NCBI GenBank assembly: GCA_946800325.1
Contig: OX326957.1
Location: 19,875,591-19,939,590 of the forward strand
Reading direction: 5' to 3'
Origin: Luzula sylvatica
Lineage: Eukaryota > Streptophyta > Magnoliopsida > Poales > Juncaceae
Length of the DNA stretch: 64,000 nucleotides
In this document: piece after piece, positions 48,319 to 60,746 of the stretch
How positions within the stretch are numbered: position 1 is the first letter of the stretch
Layout: the number at the start of each line of letters is the position of its first letter
Notes under the pieces: model-generated
Database searches by the model: none
Told to the model about the DNA's origin: nothing
The model's input: only the letters and a program-made list of their open reading frames with translations
Translations under genes and position numbers: made by a program

Positions 48319-49958
48319 TCAATGACACATCGATTTGCTCATCTCATTAGCAAGTTTCTCCAAATAAAAATATAAATATCCTCCTTTTTCTACAGCTTTT
48401 CTACAGGCTAGTTTTATCTCTGCTACTTTCGCTCGAACTCTTTTTCCTTCCTCAGAGTCTCCCAATAAACACACGAATGATCTCCCGTGATCTTCGCCAT
48501 TGACGAAACCTTCTTTCTTCCTGTCAACCTTCAAGTCCACCGCGACACCCATTTCATTCACCATTTCAAATGAATTCAAGTGTTGCTCAGCGTAGAGTGG
48601 CCATGACCCATGGGATCATGGGTACGCCACACTAGAGGCTCTCGATGTTGGAACATTATTTCAACATTGGACTTATATGTAAAATATTATGTGTTATAAT
48701 ATTATTATTTAAATATTTATAATATAGTGATCAATTTTAGTTATAAAATTAAGCATTAAATGTGTCAATTATGTTGTGGGTCTTTGATGTGTAGAATATT
48801 GTGAGTGATACTTCTATTTTTTATGATGGACTAAATTAGAAGATCCACATTAGGAGGCCCATAATGTATGTTTGTGAAAAGATGTATTGTGGCTTGGTCC
48901 CAAATATATATGATAATGTTCTATTCTTGATCTACCCCATTAAGATGAAAGAGATATTCATTAGAGAAAATCAAAATAACTCTAAATTGGACATCATAAA
49001 TTATATGGAATCCATTTCTTGCAAATAAGGTTTCATGAACGCAACAACGGTGATGGCGCGACATCAATTCAGATGGATTTCATACGCTTTCGCATACGAT
49101 TAAGGTACGATTTTGATTTAAGATTATTCGGTAGAATTCACATAGTTATTACGGTCCATTTCGAGATTAACGACAAATATATTTTACGGGACGGTGCCGG
49201 ATCGTTGCCGCCCCAACACTCGAGACATGCGTTCCATCCACAGTGCGTCACGAATCCTCCAATTGACTTGTGAGATAATATCTCTATTTGCGGGACCCAA
49301 CTTGGCCACACTAATCCTCTTTAGGTTGTTCTTTGTAGAAATCCTTCCGGCAAAATCTCCTCCAAGTTTGCATCAGTAGGCGGCCTATTACAGAAGTATA
49401 AAAGATCACTTACATGGAATATATCTTTGAAAAATTGTACTTTGTCCCCAAATTTTTCAACCACATCCTATGCATCCTAATTAACGTAATAATTAATCAG
49501 GATCACAATAACTTCTTGATATTAATTAAGAATTGTTAATTCGGATGAATGTTAACGATATATCACAGGTCAAAAGGGGTTAAAAGTAGTCCAATCGCGA
49601 GGAAAACCCTTGTAGTGCAGGTTTTTTTTTTGAAAAGACAACCCCACTAATTGAGTTTGTAAAAAAAAAATGTCAATTATCAAGGAAAAGTAAATGTACA
49701 CTTCGAAACAAAACCGAAATAAGGTTATAAGCTGCACATGAGGATTTTTCTTTTGTCATTATATAAACTCAAATGGGTAATTGAGAAAATTTACAAATTG
49801 TAACATTAATTATCGAAGATTCAGTACTGAACATATTGAGAAACAGCATACTTGTACTTGTATATATGATGATTAATCAAAATGATATAAAAGTAAATAT
49901 TGATTATATGATTGACTTAAAATGTGTGTTACCTAAATAGTTCTTTGCTACGCGTACG
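48319..49958 (-). pseudogene. UGT71-like glycosyltransferase pseudogene
   Basis: A duplicate of the gene at 55675-58478. On the minus strand: an exon 1 remnant of ~25 bases (49933-49958) with its GT donor; a shortened but alignable intron (49385-49932); exon 2 start after AATAG at 49384; exon 2 interrupted inside the PSPG box by a 573-bp solo LTR (48646-49218); and the C-terminal part 48319-48640, still reading FEMVNEMGVAVDLKVDRKK and ending in TGA. A 7-bp duplication near 48605-48611 shifts the frame in the ..PMIPWPLYAEQ region. Exon 1 upstream of 49958 is missing and is replaced by an hAT-derived stretch. It cannot make an enzyme. Confidence 0.93.
48646..49218. mobile_element. Solo LTR (573 bp) in the UGT pseudogene
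   Basis: Begins TGTTGGAACATT and ends GCCCCAACA, with matching TGTTGG/CCAACA tips, and is flanked by identical 5-bp CTCGA at 48641-48645 and 49219-49223. Removing it and one CTCGA restores the alignment with the intact UGT exon 2. This is the expected product of LTR-LTR recombination of a copia-type element. It is unrelated in sequence to the LTRs at 3872 and 8254. Confidence 0.93.
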
Positions 49959-50021
49959 GGTTGAGTTGGGTTGGATTGGATGGGTTGGGTGAGTTTTTGG
50001 TTTATTGTACATCCCTATTGC
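49959..50021. mobile_element. hAT end fragment replacing UGT pseudogene exon 1
   Basis: GGGTTGAGTTGGGTTGG followed by TTTTTGGTTTATTGTACATCCCTA matches the terminus of the nested hAT element at 53823-54739 (TAGGGACGTACATAAACC at its left end, read in the other orientation). Only one end is present. Confidence 0.65.
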
Positions 50022-50617
50022 TGAATGTGTATATTGGATATACAAAACCTTTGAATCAATCACTATCTTATAAAAGTATATATATGATGTTTCTTTCTCC
50101 TCCAACTAATCTAATTATGTAAAATCACTCTATCAATTGTTGAAAGAGTACAACCAAAGAGAAAAAGAGAAAAGAGGAGAAAAGACGTTTTCTCCGTCAG
50201 AAAATCAAATAAACGAATCAAACAAGTTCACACACGCCTCGTCTAGACAGTTGCGTGTGTGATCGAGATACTACAACTCAGGGTGGATACGCGTAGAGGA
50301 GTTCACGCTGGTGGCTCTTCGTTGGTGATCAAACCAGAGAAGTAATCGACAATGAGTTGTTAGAGGTGTGGACGTGGAACACACGGAGAACAACCGACAT
50401 CGTGTCAAGACGGTGTGAGACGTGTGCGCGTGAGACGCACGGCTAGTCGCCAGCATGAAGGCGCAAAAGAAAGGCTTAGAAGAAAAAAGCGACCAACCCT
50501 TCGAGCGTGACCAATAAATGGGAGGGCTACAGTGAGAAATTTTCAAATTTTTTTGGGAGGGATGATAATACATAATTTTACAGTTCTATCGTAAAATACA
50601 CTAGCATATATATATAT
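50022..50617. other. Unassigned DNA with promoter-like leader
   Basis: A TATAAAAG near 50070 is followed by CT-rich then purine-rich sequence (50090-50190) and moderately GC-rich sequence to 50520. This resembles an LTR or a captured leader, but no ends or frame can be defined. Confidence 0.35.
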
Positions 50618-51477
50618 CGGTGTTTTAAATTGCGGCGCAATTGCGGAAATTGCGGTGGGCAATTTAGAATCGCAATTTCGCAATAACATATAGCGAGATA
50701 TTGCGTTTTCGAAAAATTGCGGGCATTGCGGCGCAATTGCGGGCAAAATTGCGCTTAAATTGCGCTAATTGCGGGTAAAATTGCGGGATAATATTCAAAT
50801 CGTTGTAATTTTCAAATCCTTCCACCAAATTACATGAAATTTATATCGAAATCGCTCGTCTCGACGAGAGAAACGCAGTGATGGACTTGAATTTGTGAAA
50901 TTTTGTCTTTTATCCTGAATTAAACACAAAAAACACGTTAAATTAATTTCGTCGAGAATTATTTAATATAAACATTATAACATAATTTTTGTGATTATTT
51001 AATACTTAGTTTCCGTGTTTTATTATCAAAATATTTGATAAAATATGCTCATAACATATATAACTTATAAAATGTGTCATTTTCATCTATAAATGTATGA
51101 ATTTCACAATTTTCATTGTATTTCATTGATGTTTCGATTTAAAATTTGAGTTATAGTGTTTTGATATTTTTGGATGTCGACAAAAAAATTCTTCAACAAA
51201 ATACAAATCCAAATATCCCGTATAATTGTCATTTTAATGAAAATTTTATGATCAACTTTTATTTATACTGAAAATGTTTCTGGACAATTAATTTTTTTAT
51301 TCTTTTTAGAAGAAAATATTGTGAAAAATATATTTAAACAAACTATTATTATTACATAATTTAATATCGCAACGACTGTCCGCAATAAGGTTATTGCGCC
51401 GCAATTGCGCCCGCAAACGCAATCCGCTGCAAAAAAGACCCGACCGCAATGGACCGCAATATCACAATTTAAAACAT

Positions 51478-51479
<2 letters not shown>
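50618..51479. mobile_element. hAT-type MITE (862 bp) with GCAATT-rich ends
   Basis: Left end CGGTGTTTTAAATTGCGG; right end read inward CAATGTTTTAAATTGTG. Flanking ATATATAT octamers on both sides fit an 8-bp duplication but lie in TA repeats. The outer ~150 bp at each side are packed with GCAATT/GCGGCGCAATT motifs in opposite orientation, as in hAT subterminal binding-site clusters. The core is AT-rich and non-coding. Confidence 0.82.
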
Positions 51480-51517
<38 letters not shown>

Positions 51518-52934
51518 CCGTTCAAAAATCTAGGAGACCTCCCCCCTAGTTTCTTAATAGATCCGTCAATGCCTCCATCGAAACAACTGTAAGCTCCATC
51601 GAAACAACTGTAAGCAAAAAGCGGAAATTGTTCCCTTTTTATGAGAAATTCATTACTCCTTTATCCCTCTTGACCCAATGATTAGAAAAGATTTAAATGA
51701 GGGTCTATTCTCTAAGGAATTGTTTCCTATAACGAATTATGACTTAATGTACCAGTGGTCCAATTTGTTTCTTTCTCCAATTTTTTATTTTTTTATTCTT
51801 CTCCATTTTCTTTTCTTCTTCGTCTTTTACTGGTTGCTCTTAGGATTTTGTGTAGTAGAGTTTATGGAAACCTTCAACAGAGTATAATGTATCATTTTTA
51901 ACTACTCTTAGTTCCTTTAGAATTTCAATGTTCGAAATCTGAATCATTATCATTATTAAAATAAGCTAAACCATAACTTATTAATAAGAAAATCTCATAA
52001 ATGAAATAAGAAAAATTATACTTCTCCCCTCTAATATTCCCTCAATGTACTGATGTGTTGGGAATATATAATAAATGCATTAAATTTTAAATTAAGTAAC
52101 AAACTGTATTTATTAGATGGTAACCACATTAATTAGGTGGTAAACCAAATTATTAAAAAATAATTTGCTTTATTTAATATATTTTTTTTTATTATATTTA
52201 ATTTAACAAATGACAAGTTATATTTATTTGAACAAATTTTTATTATTTATTTTCAATATATTTTTTTTAAAAAATCATTTTTATTTTCTAATTTTGCGAA
52301 ATTATTATTTTCATTTTCATTATTATATTTTTGTTTATTTTTTTACGATGGTTTTATTCATGTGTATCCGTTTAACACATGTTAAAGGATATATTAATTT
52401 AGTCCAATAACTTCTTTTCCAAATTTATAGATTTAAATTTCATTAATTATAGATGGTGGTAAACAAAGTTGTTAAAAATATTAAATAAATAATGATGTAT
52501 GAAATGGTGAATCTTTTTACCTTCTTTTCTTATATAGGATGGAAAAAATTAAATAATCATGGTTTACCACCACCATTAATACAAATGCCAACACATCAAT
52601 CAATTTAGGGGATTTTAAGGGGGACATGCATCATCACTCAATGAATAATTCCAGTGAATTGGATTTAATTTTTTTTCAATATATTCAATAAAGTGAATTT
52701 CTTGAAGATAAAAATGTCAATTCAAACAAATTATGTGTTTTTGCAATCTTCTAATATGAAACATTTATGATCCGTAATATTTATGGTATGTAATTGTATA
52801 TATTCTTCAATAATCCGTTTTTAGTTAAAAAAAAAAAAATACAAAATCAAAACAAATATTAAAATACTAATAATTAAACTTCTAGGTATGAGAATAGAGA
52901 AGAAATATGTGAATGGTAATTTCTTTTTTTTTTT
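51480..52934. other. (TA)n run, AT-rich DNA and a possible MITE
   Basis: 51480-51515 is a TA microsatellite. A 20-bp duplication of CTCCATCGAAACAACTGTAA lies at 51575-51613. 52053-52597 has inverted ends TGATGTGTTGG/CCAACACATCA and inner GGTGGTAAAC/GTTTACCACC, so may be a ~545-bp MITE without a clear target duplication. No gene seen. Confidence 0.45.
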
Positions 52935-53400
52935 GCTGTTGCCCCCTTTTTCGTCCATCTCTTTGGTGTCCAGAACGACGGTTTGAAGAACAAGTGATTG
53001 CCCTTCTCTGACCCTTACACCCGAACCAGAGAGGGGACAATTGATGTGTTGCACCTATGGAAGATGATGTATGGTCGGCCCTTGACCCCTGATGCCGAAG
53101 GCGCCCTTGGGGTGATCTCGTAGTTCCTACGGAGTGGATACGATGAGGTCGGTTCATGAATTTTCCTTCATTTCACCACATTTCGTTCACATAGTTGAGT
53201 TTAAAGGAGATAGTGTATCAAGATATTTGCAAGAGCCAACTTGATCTTCTTCCCCTGGAACCTTAGGATAGTTGCTGACTCCAACTATCGTCTATGTACG
53301 GTCTATACCAAATTTGACCAACTGTCCATTCTACCTCCTCAACGTTCTTGACGGCTCGTCTTTTTGTCTTTTGTCTCAGTAGAGTTTTTCAGTGGAAAGG
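52935..53400 (-). other. Nuclear plastid DNA (NUPT): trnA-UGC group II intron fragment
   Basis: Read on the minus strand this matches, from memory, the plastid trnA-UGC intron of the inverted repeat: ACTCTACTGAGACAAAGATG-like start, GTCAAGAACGTNGAGGAGGT, CCAACTATCGTC region inverted, GGAACTACGAGATCACCCC, CGCCTTCGGCATC, and GGGCAATCACT. Differences are mostly C-to-T and G-to-A changes, with small indels, as expected for a methylated nuclear copy. The tRNA exons are not included. It is non-functional here. Confidence 0.82.
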
Positions 53401-53676
53401 AATTACAAAAATGAAAATTCTGAAAAAAAGAAGAAGATCCATCTAAAATATAAACTAAATGTTATAAATTGTCTCAAAATTATTTTATATATTGATAAAA
53501 TTGTATTTTTCACAAATTTATATAAATTTGCACCCTAATTTGAGCTTTCGATTAAGATGGTTTATTAATGAACTTGATTATTTTGATAATATATCAAGAT
53601 GTATTCCTCTTTGAGCAATGGCACATCCAATTCAATGACACTAACACTCAATTCAATAGATTCAATTGGTAATTAG
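53401..53676. other. AT-rich spacer, no gene seen
   Basis: Nothing recognised apart from the left target octamer (GTAATTAG, 53669-53676) of the hAT element that follows. Confidence 0.5.
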
Positions 53677-55265
53677 TAGAGCTGGCAAAATCTGACCTGA
53701 CTTGAAAATCTGACCCGACCCGCCCGAACCCGAACTCGACCCGAACCGAAAATGTTGAAAAGTCAACGATCCGAACTCGAACCCGAAACCGAATGTCCCG
53801 AACCCGAAATCGACCCGAAACCTAGGGACGTACATAAACCGGGTTGGGCGCGTTTTTATCTAAAATGTAACCCAACCCAACAAGAACGGGTTTTTATTTT
53901 TCCAACCCAACCCAACTCATGATACCTATAAAAATTTTCAAACCCATATTGACCAGGTTAGCCGGGTTTTTTTTTAAATACATACTATAACGATATATGT
54001 TTATAGGTTCACAAAAAAAAATGCAAAAAAAATTATATTTTTAATTAGATCGTCGAAAAATATTTTACAAACATGCAAATCAAAATTAAACATCCATAAT
54101 CAACATCTCATTATATTTATTTGATATTTTCCGACAATAAATATAAAACACATATTATATAGAAAATTTTCAAAGTTCAAACTAATTATATATATGGTGA
54201 CAAAACTGATATAGTGATATCGTACAGAAATAAAAAAAAATTACTATTAATGAAAACACTAAATAATAATCAAAGACGAAGTTTACTCTTAAACAAAATA
54301 AAAGTAAACAAACGAGGATACACATTTTTTGTCAGAAAACAGAACATGTCATATATGATTTATGTTAAGAAATTTTGTATTTTCACTTGAGAAATTTTAA
54401 TTACTTGATAAACATAATATTCATATAAGATAAAAGAAAATACTATACTATATAATATTGAAAATAATTAATAATAAATAAATTATAGCAATATGAATTA
54501 TGAAAAATTAGCATACCATATATTTTATATTAAAAACTTAAACAATTATTTGGAAATTTGGAATTATACGGGTCGGGTTGGGTTAATGCGGGTTTTTAGT
54601 TTCAAACCCGTAACCCAACCCACACTTACGGATTTGTCAAAGTTCCAACCCGGACCTGACCCAACAACTTCGAAACCCGGAAAAAACGGGTCGGTCCGGG
54701 TCGGGTTGGGCGGGTTGGAGAATTTTTTGTACACCCCTACCGAAACCCGAACTAACCCGAAACCCGAATGACCAGAAACTAATGACCCGAATGACCTGAA
54801 ACTCGCGACCCGAATGACCCGAAAATGAAAATATTATTGTTCAAATCAATATAATATTGTTAAAATATCTTGGAATCAATAAAATAAATCTCGAATTATC
54901 CGAAAACTAAATTTTTGAAAAATAGAATGATTCGAAATCAAATTTTGCGAAATCCGAATGATCCGAAAATCAAAATAGCCACAACCCGAATGATCCGAAA
55001 CCCGAAACGACCCGAAACCGAATGACCCAAAAACCGAATGACCCGGAACCGAACGACCCGAACCCGAAACGACCCGAAAACCGAAACGACCCGAAAACCG
55101 AAACGACCCGAAACCGAATGATCCGAAAATCGAAATGATCCGAACCCGAACGACCCAAAACCCGAACGCCCCGCGACCGTACGACCCGATGACCCGAATG
55201 ATCCGCAAACCGAAACGATCCGAACCCAAAATGACCCGACCCGACCCGCCCGATTGCCACCTCTA
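53677..55265. mobile_element. hAT-type element (outer) with perfect 8-bp target duplication
   Basis: Ends TAGAGCTGGCAA (left) and, inward from the right, TAGAGGTGGCAA; flanked by GTAATTAG at 53669-53676 and 55266-55273. The interior on both sides of the nested element is a minisatellite of GACCCGAAACCGAAY words (53695-53822 and 54748-55255). Without the nested insertion the element is about 664 bp. No transposase. Confidence 0.92.
53823..54739. mobile_element. hAT-type element nested in the outer hAT (917 bp)
   Basis: Ends TAGGGACGTACATAAACC (left) and, inward from the right, TAGGGGTGTACAAAAAATT. Flanked by a perfect 8-bp duplication CCGAAACC at 53815-53822 and 54740-54747. Subterminal GGGTTGGG/CCCAACCC repeats occur at both ends in opposite orientation; the core is AT-rich. 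The insertion is later than that of the outer element. Confidence 0.92.
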
Positions 55266-55273
55266 GTAATTAG

Positions 55274-55668
55274 CTTTGTTGCACTGATACACATACATGC
55301 ATCATATTCGACACGATACGAATACGACGATACAACAATTTTCAAGAAAACATATTATACAATACTTCAATTATATATAATATTTTATTAATTGTAATAT
55401 ATATATTTTTTACATAAAATATACTAAAAAAATGTTATTACAGAAATAAATTCCTCTTAAGAAAATGTTTATTATATTAGTTATTTACTTGTATGCATAA
55501 TTCATTTATTTCAATTTCCAATTTATATTTAATTTTTGCAAGTACATTTATTGATACATTAGAAATATCTGACAAATATTTGTTATTAAATTGAAATAAA
55601 ATATTCGAATACATCACATGTAATATTCAATACGATACATCTTGATTTTTGGAATATTCGCATAAAAT
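55274..55668. mobile_element. Degenerate CGATACG-rich MITE
   Basis: Starts CTTTGTTGCACTGATACAC and ends GGAATATTCGCATAAAATTG with CACGATACGAATACGACGAT near the left end, paralleling the element at 19750-20237 with many changes. It directly abuts the end of the UGT gene. Confidence 0.6.
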
Positions 55669-55674
55669 TGGTAA

Positions 55675-58478
55675 TTAGTGATATAATTCACTGATACACT
55701 TTGTTACCACTTCCATATCATTGATTTTGCTCATCTCATTAGCAAGTTTCTCCCAATAAAAATACGACAATCCGCCATTTTCTACAGATTTTCTACAGGC
55801 TTGTTTTATCTCTTCTACTTTTCCTCGAACTCTCTTTCCTTCCTCAGAGTCTCCCATTAAACACATGATTGCTCTTGCGAGATCTTCGCCATTGACGAAA
55901 CCTTCCTTCTTCCTGTCAACCATCAATTCCACCGCAACACCCATCTCATTGACCATTTCAAATGCATTCAAGTGTTGCTCAGCGTAGAGTGGCCATGGGA
56001 TCATCGGTATGCCACACCAGAGGCTTTCGAGGCACGAGTTCCATCCACAGTGCATCACGAATCCTCCAATTGCCTCGTGAGATAATATCTCTATTTGTGG
56101 GACCCAACTTGGCCATACTAATCCTCTTTCCTTTGTTCTTTGTAGAAATCCTTCTGGTAAAATCTCCTCCAAGTTTGCATCAGTAGGAGGCCTGTTAAAG
56201 AAATATATACGATCACTATACTATACATGAGAACATTCTTTTGGAAAATTTTACTTCGGATCCCAGATTTTACCACCACATCCTATGTATCTTTAGTAAC
56301 ACTCTTAGTTAACATTATAATTAAAATTGATCACATAATTAATAACTTTTTAATACTAATTAAGAATTGTTAATTCAGGTGAATGTTAAAATTAGAATGA
56401 TTTAATAATATATCCTATTGCTCAAATTCTTATAAAAAGGAAGAAGATATTTTAGATAGGAAATTTTTCATTCATGGACAAATATAAAACCACAATTACA
56501 ATAATAAACACTTCACAAAATATTATATTTAATTTTTGAGATTATCGTGCTTGATTATTTTGTTGAATCAACACAATGAAAATACAAGTCATATTTATAT
56601 ACTTAAAATGTAATACTTTCTATGTTTTTATAGTTGTCTATCATTGATTTTTTCCGCAAAATATTTCTTTGAAAAAGTTGATTTTTATTTACAAAATAAA
56701 CTACTTTTAGATATCTCATTTTATAAAATATGAAATAGTTTTAATAGGCACATTTATTTTTAAATAAATATGCTTTTTTGAGATTTAATAATAAAATATG
56801 ATATATAATCTTTTTCTTAAATAATATAAATTTTGGGGTATAATAATGGTGCAACATGGAGTAGTATAACATGGAAAATTAACAAATTTACAAACACTCA
56901 GTTGTCAAAAATAAATTACTCCTTATATAATAATAAAAAATATCAAGAAAATAATTTAACATACTTCTATTTTCATAAAAAAAAAATTCAAAATCTCTTC
57001 TAATCAAAACCGTTTTTCATTAATTACATTACTATAATTTTCATTTGAAAACTATCAAATATATTATGGACAACAAAAGAAAAAAAATTTCGACCATAGA
57101 TATTTCTTTTTAGTAATGATTGGACAATAACTTTTAATTTTTTTCATATAAAATATATTTGATAGTTCAAGATTTACAAAATATTTTTATTATAATTACA
57201 ACCATTTATTTAGTAAGACAGAAAATACAAATAAACAATAATTTTTTTTTTAAACTAGAAAGAACCAAAAACAATAACTAGCCATGCCTTGATTTGATGA
57301 TCTATGAAATCATAATTAATCTCTCTACGTCCAATTATTCTATATTGTATTTTTGATCTAAATTTTAAACATATTATACATATTGAATTCTCAATTGGTG
57401 CCTCGAACTCAAATGATGTCATCCCGTCGGCTCGTGGGGTTTTCCCACGGGCCGGACTTGCTCGTATACATGATGAGAACATTGAGAAGTCCAAATGATA
57501 TAAAAGTAAAGATTCAATAAGATTAGCTTAAAATGTTTGTTACCTAAAATGTTCTTCGCTACGCGTGCGTATGGTCCATAAGAAACGATGCCCACTTTTC
57601 TCCAATCCATATGACATCTCGTGAATTTGCGAAGGTTCGAAGACTCCCATACTCCCGAAACACAAGAAAATAACTGATTTCTCTGGCTGTACATCCAACC
57701 ACTTTAAGCACTCGTGCTTATCATGCGATTTGTGTTCTGGAATCGTGATAACAGGTCCGATTGGGTATATTTCTTGTCGACCTTGAACCAGAGCCTCGAC
57801 AGCTTTTTCCTCAATATGGACGTTTGAATTGACAATTATACCCTTGGCCTCTTTGTACCGCTGTCCTTGGTGCACAAACCATTTATAAGAGGCGGATTTC
57901 TTAATCATAAGAGGGTCTGCCATGGAGCGAGCGGGAATGGGTGCAATTCCGGGGATGTTTATCTCCCCCTCCATTTCCCAAAAATCTAATTTAATTTGTT
58001 CTTCTAAACTAGGAAGGTGAAGTAACAATGAAAGGAAAGTCGAAGTAGAACTGAAATAGATATAAGATGGTATATTAAGCTCATTTGCAACATCTATAAC
58101 ATCACTTGCGCACATGTCGAGAACAAGTCCCGAAACGGGCGAAGGAGAAGTAGAAATGGCAGTTTTGATATGCGGTAAATAGAGTTGTATGTAAAGAGAC
58201 ATTAAATCAAAGGGACCCTCGAAATGGGATGGAGGTTCGACTAAAGGGAGTTCATGGAAGTGAATAGGGAGGTTTTGGGTACGAACAGATTCGAGGTAGG
58301 ACTCACAAAGTTGGAAACTGGATTCCTGGTTCGGAGGTTGCATGAGAAGAAAATTGACGGAAAATGAGTTGCCGGCCAAGGTGTTGCACCGCAAGAGGCG
58401 TTTGGCTACTTCTATCATGGAGATGAGGTGGCCTGGTGCATACACAGGGAGGAAGAACACACTAGATTTTGTTGCCAT
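55675..58478 (-). CDS. UDP-glycosyltransferase, UGT71-like (family 1, two exons)
   Basis: Cytosolic enzyme expected to transfer a sugar from a UDP-sugar to a small acceptor such as a phenolic or hormone. Exon 1 is 57544-58478 and exon 2 is 55675-56191; the intron (1352 bp) has a GT donor in AG/GTAACA and an acceptor TTAACAG, and the codon AG/G gives Arg312. Total 483 residues, normal for the family. His17 in APGH is the catalytic base and Asp121 its likely partner. The 44-residue PSPG box spans 341-384, from WVPQ through HCGWNS to YAEQ; the final Gln is usual for UDP-glucose users. LNAFEMVNEMGVAVEL after the box resembles UGT71 (group E) enzymes; the acceptor cannot be read from sequence. The ATG at 58478 (context AGGCATGGC) is preferred over one 24 codons upstream because UGTs begin close to this point. 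A pseudogene copy is at 48319-49958. Confidence 0.94.
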
Positions 58479-58600
58479 GCCTCTTTCAATCTCCTCCTCT
58501 TTGTTTAAATTTCTTCTTGTTTGTTGAACACAAAAGTTTGAATAATGCATTAGTGCTTCTTCTGGGTGTCTAATTTATTGGAGTATAAATGTCTTTAAGA
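58479..58600 (-). promoter_or_regulatory. 5' leader and probable core promoter of the UGT gene
   Basis: On the minus strand an A/G-rich leader precedes the ATG, and a TTTATACTCC about 100 bases upstream (near 58583) is a weak TATA candidate. Further upstream a MITE remnant begins at about 58600, so the promoter is short or includes transposon DNA. Confidence 0.4.
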
Positions 58601-58780
58601 TATGCTATGTTGAATGGATACTGGGTCTTTAATATTGATGATATGCTATGTTGTATTGATAAGGATACGAGTTTCATATATGGTACAATACGAGTATCAG
58701 GCGAGTATCGTACGTACGGATATCGGTATCGGATATGACAATACAATTTGAATTTTAAAATATTCGCGCAACATAAATAT
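58600..58780. mobile_element. Fragment of a CGATACG-rich MITE
   Basis: Contains GTATCAGGCGAGTATCGTA and GGATATCGGTATCGGATATG and ends AATATTCGCGCAACATAAA, like the right end of the element at 19750-20237. The left part is rearranged (GCTATGTTG occurs twice). Confidence 0.55.
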
Positions 58781-58887
58781 GATTGTTTATGAAACTTTGA
58801 ATTAAAAAAGAATACAAAAAAGTTAAAAAACCCATGTCCCTGTAGGCACAACATCAAAGTTGATCCTTTAAAGAGATAAATATCACA

Positions 58888-59145
58888 GGAAAATTCTATC
58901 GTACACTTTTTTTTACTTATGACGGATCTTTTTTCAAAAATATTTTGAGTAATTATTATTTAATGAATATTTATGAAAAAGTCTCAAGTGTATTTATTAA
59001 TTAATGGTAGGCTAAATAGAAAATATGTACTGCACATTTAAAAAAAAATCTTCATAAAATAAATTTTATGATATATCATTTTATAAGTATAATTATTTTT
59101 GAAATAACCAAAATACTATTTTAAAAGAGTATCATAGAACTTCTC
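58888..59145. mobile_element. Degenerate copy of the 29710 MITE family
   Basis: Starts AAAATTCTATCGTACACTTT and ends AAGAGTATCATAGAACTTCT, with GAGTAATTATTATTTAATGA and TAAATTTTATGATA inside, collinear with 29710-29941. Confidence 0.65.
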
Positions 59146-60404
59146 AAATATCAAATATGTCCTCTCAAACTTAAATTCCTACCAAAATTGCTCATAAATT
59201 AATATCAATGTATAATTTAATCTGATAAATAATTAAATATTAAATTACCTTTTTACTCTTATCTTTTGTCTTTTCTTTGTTATTTTTTTATGTTCATTTC
59301 TCTCGGCCACTTTCTCTATCGGCTATCGCCTCCCCTCTTCGGACTAATACCCCGATATTATGTGGAAATTAGAAGGGATTGTCCTTATCTTGACATTGTC
59401 GATCGATCATCATGTCAGTCTTCATTTTCATAATTTTTTCTTAGTTACCTAGACATTTTTCCTTTGGTCTTAGAATTTCCTAAACATTTCACTTTTGTTC
59501 ATTAAAGATAGGTTATGGTCAAGATGGTGACTAGTTTTGTAGCGATATGCACCGATAGCACTCATGACCAGTCCTTTATGGGCATGTTTGATTTGAGGGA
59601 TTTTTTTTTTTTTGAAAACGGCATTGCCGATTTTGGAATTTCATATATGAAATAATGATATTTACAAAGATTTGAGGGATTTTTATGGATATGTATTTTG
59701 AAATACATGAATAATGCAAAATCCATTGTATGATTTCTAGGTGTATTGCATTTCACCCTCCAAATTCATGGACAGAGAAATACAAAAAAAAAGTTGGTAT
59801 TCCGAAATACAAGTAGAGAGCTAATCCAAATATTTCATGATAAATTATTGTTTTATACTATATATAACATAACATAACATATAATATAATATAATATAAT
59901 AATAATAATATGATACAATATAATACGTTACAATATAATATGATATAATAAAATATAAAACAATATCATATAACATAAAAAAATATAACATAAAAAATAT
60001 AATATAATATAATATAATATAATATAATATAATTTAAAATAATATAAATAAAACACTATAATATAATATAATTTAATATAATATAAACAAAATAAAACAA
60101 AATAATTAAATATAAAACAATACAATACAATACAATACAATACAATGCAATATAATATAATATAATATAATATAATAATAATATGACACAATATAATATG
60201 TTACAATAATATGATATAATAAAATATTATATATAAGAATATAATATAACATAAAACAATATAATATAAAACAATATAATATAATATAATATAATATAAT
60301 ATAATTTAATACAATATAAAACAATATAATTTTTTTATACTTATATATAATCCTACACATTTTTTCTCTCATTTCATGCCTACACACCATATCAAAAATC
60401 TAAA
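59146..60404. repeat. Intergenic DNA then (ATAAT)n pentanucleotide array
   Basis: 59146-59860 has no recognised feature apart from a T run followed by GAAAACGG at 59605. 59868-60330 is dominated by ATAAT/ATAACAT/ACAAT pentamer variants in long runs. Confidence 0.8.
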
Positions 60405-60665
60405 CCATTGATTTGATGATTCAAGAGTTGTAAATAGCTCAAGCACTAGAATTCTTTGAATCGACATGCTTCCCTACACCCAAACACCTACAAAGAATAA
60501 TCATTCATCAATTTCCACGGATCATGTCTTCACAAATATATCATTTCAACATTTTTATTATTGTAAAACTTTTTGTATTTGAAATAACTTTATTTAAAGT
60601 ATTTAATTTTTTTTAAATTACAAAATCATATTTTGGATTTTTTAGAAGGAAAAATAAGTAAATAT

Positions 60666-60746
<81 letters not shown>

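Noticed and set aside
54876..55345. Gly/Phe/Ser-rich repeat proteins on the minus strand
   Set aside because: Three overlapping frames all derive from the ACCCGAA minisatellite inside the hAT element.
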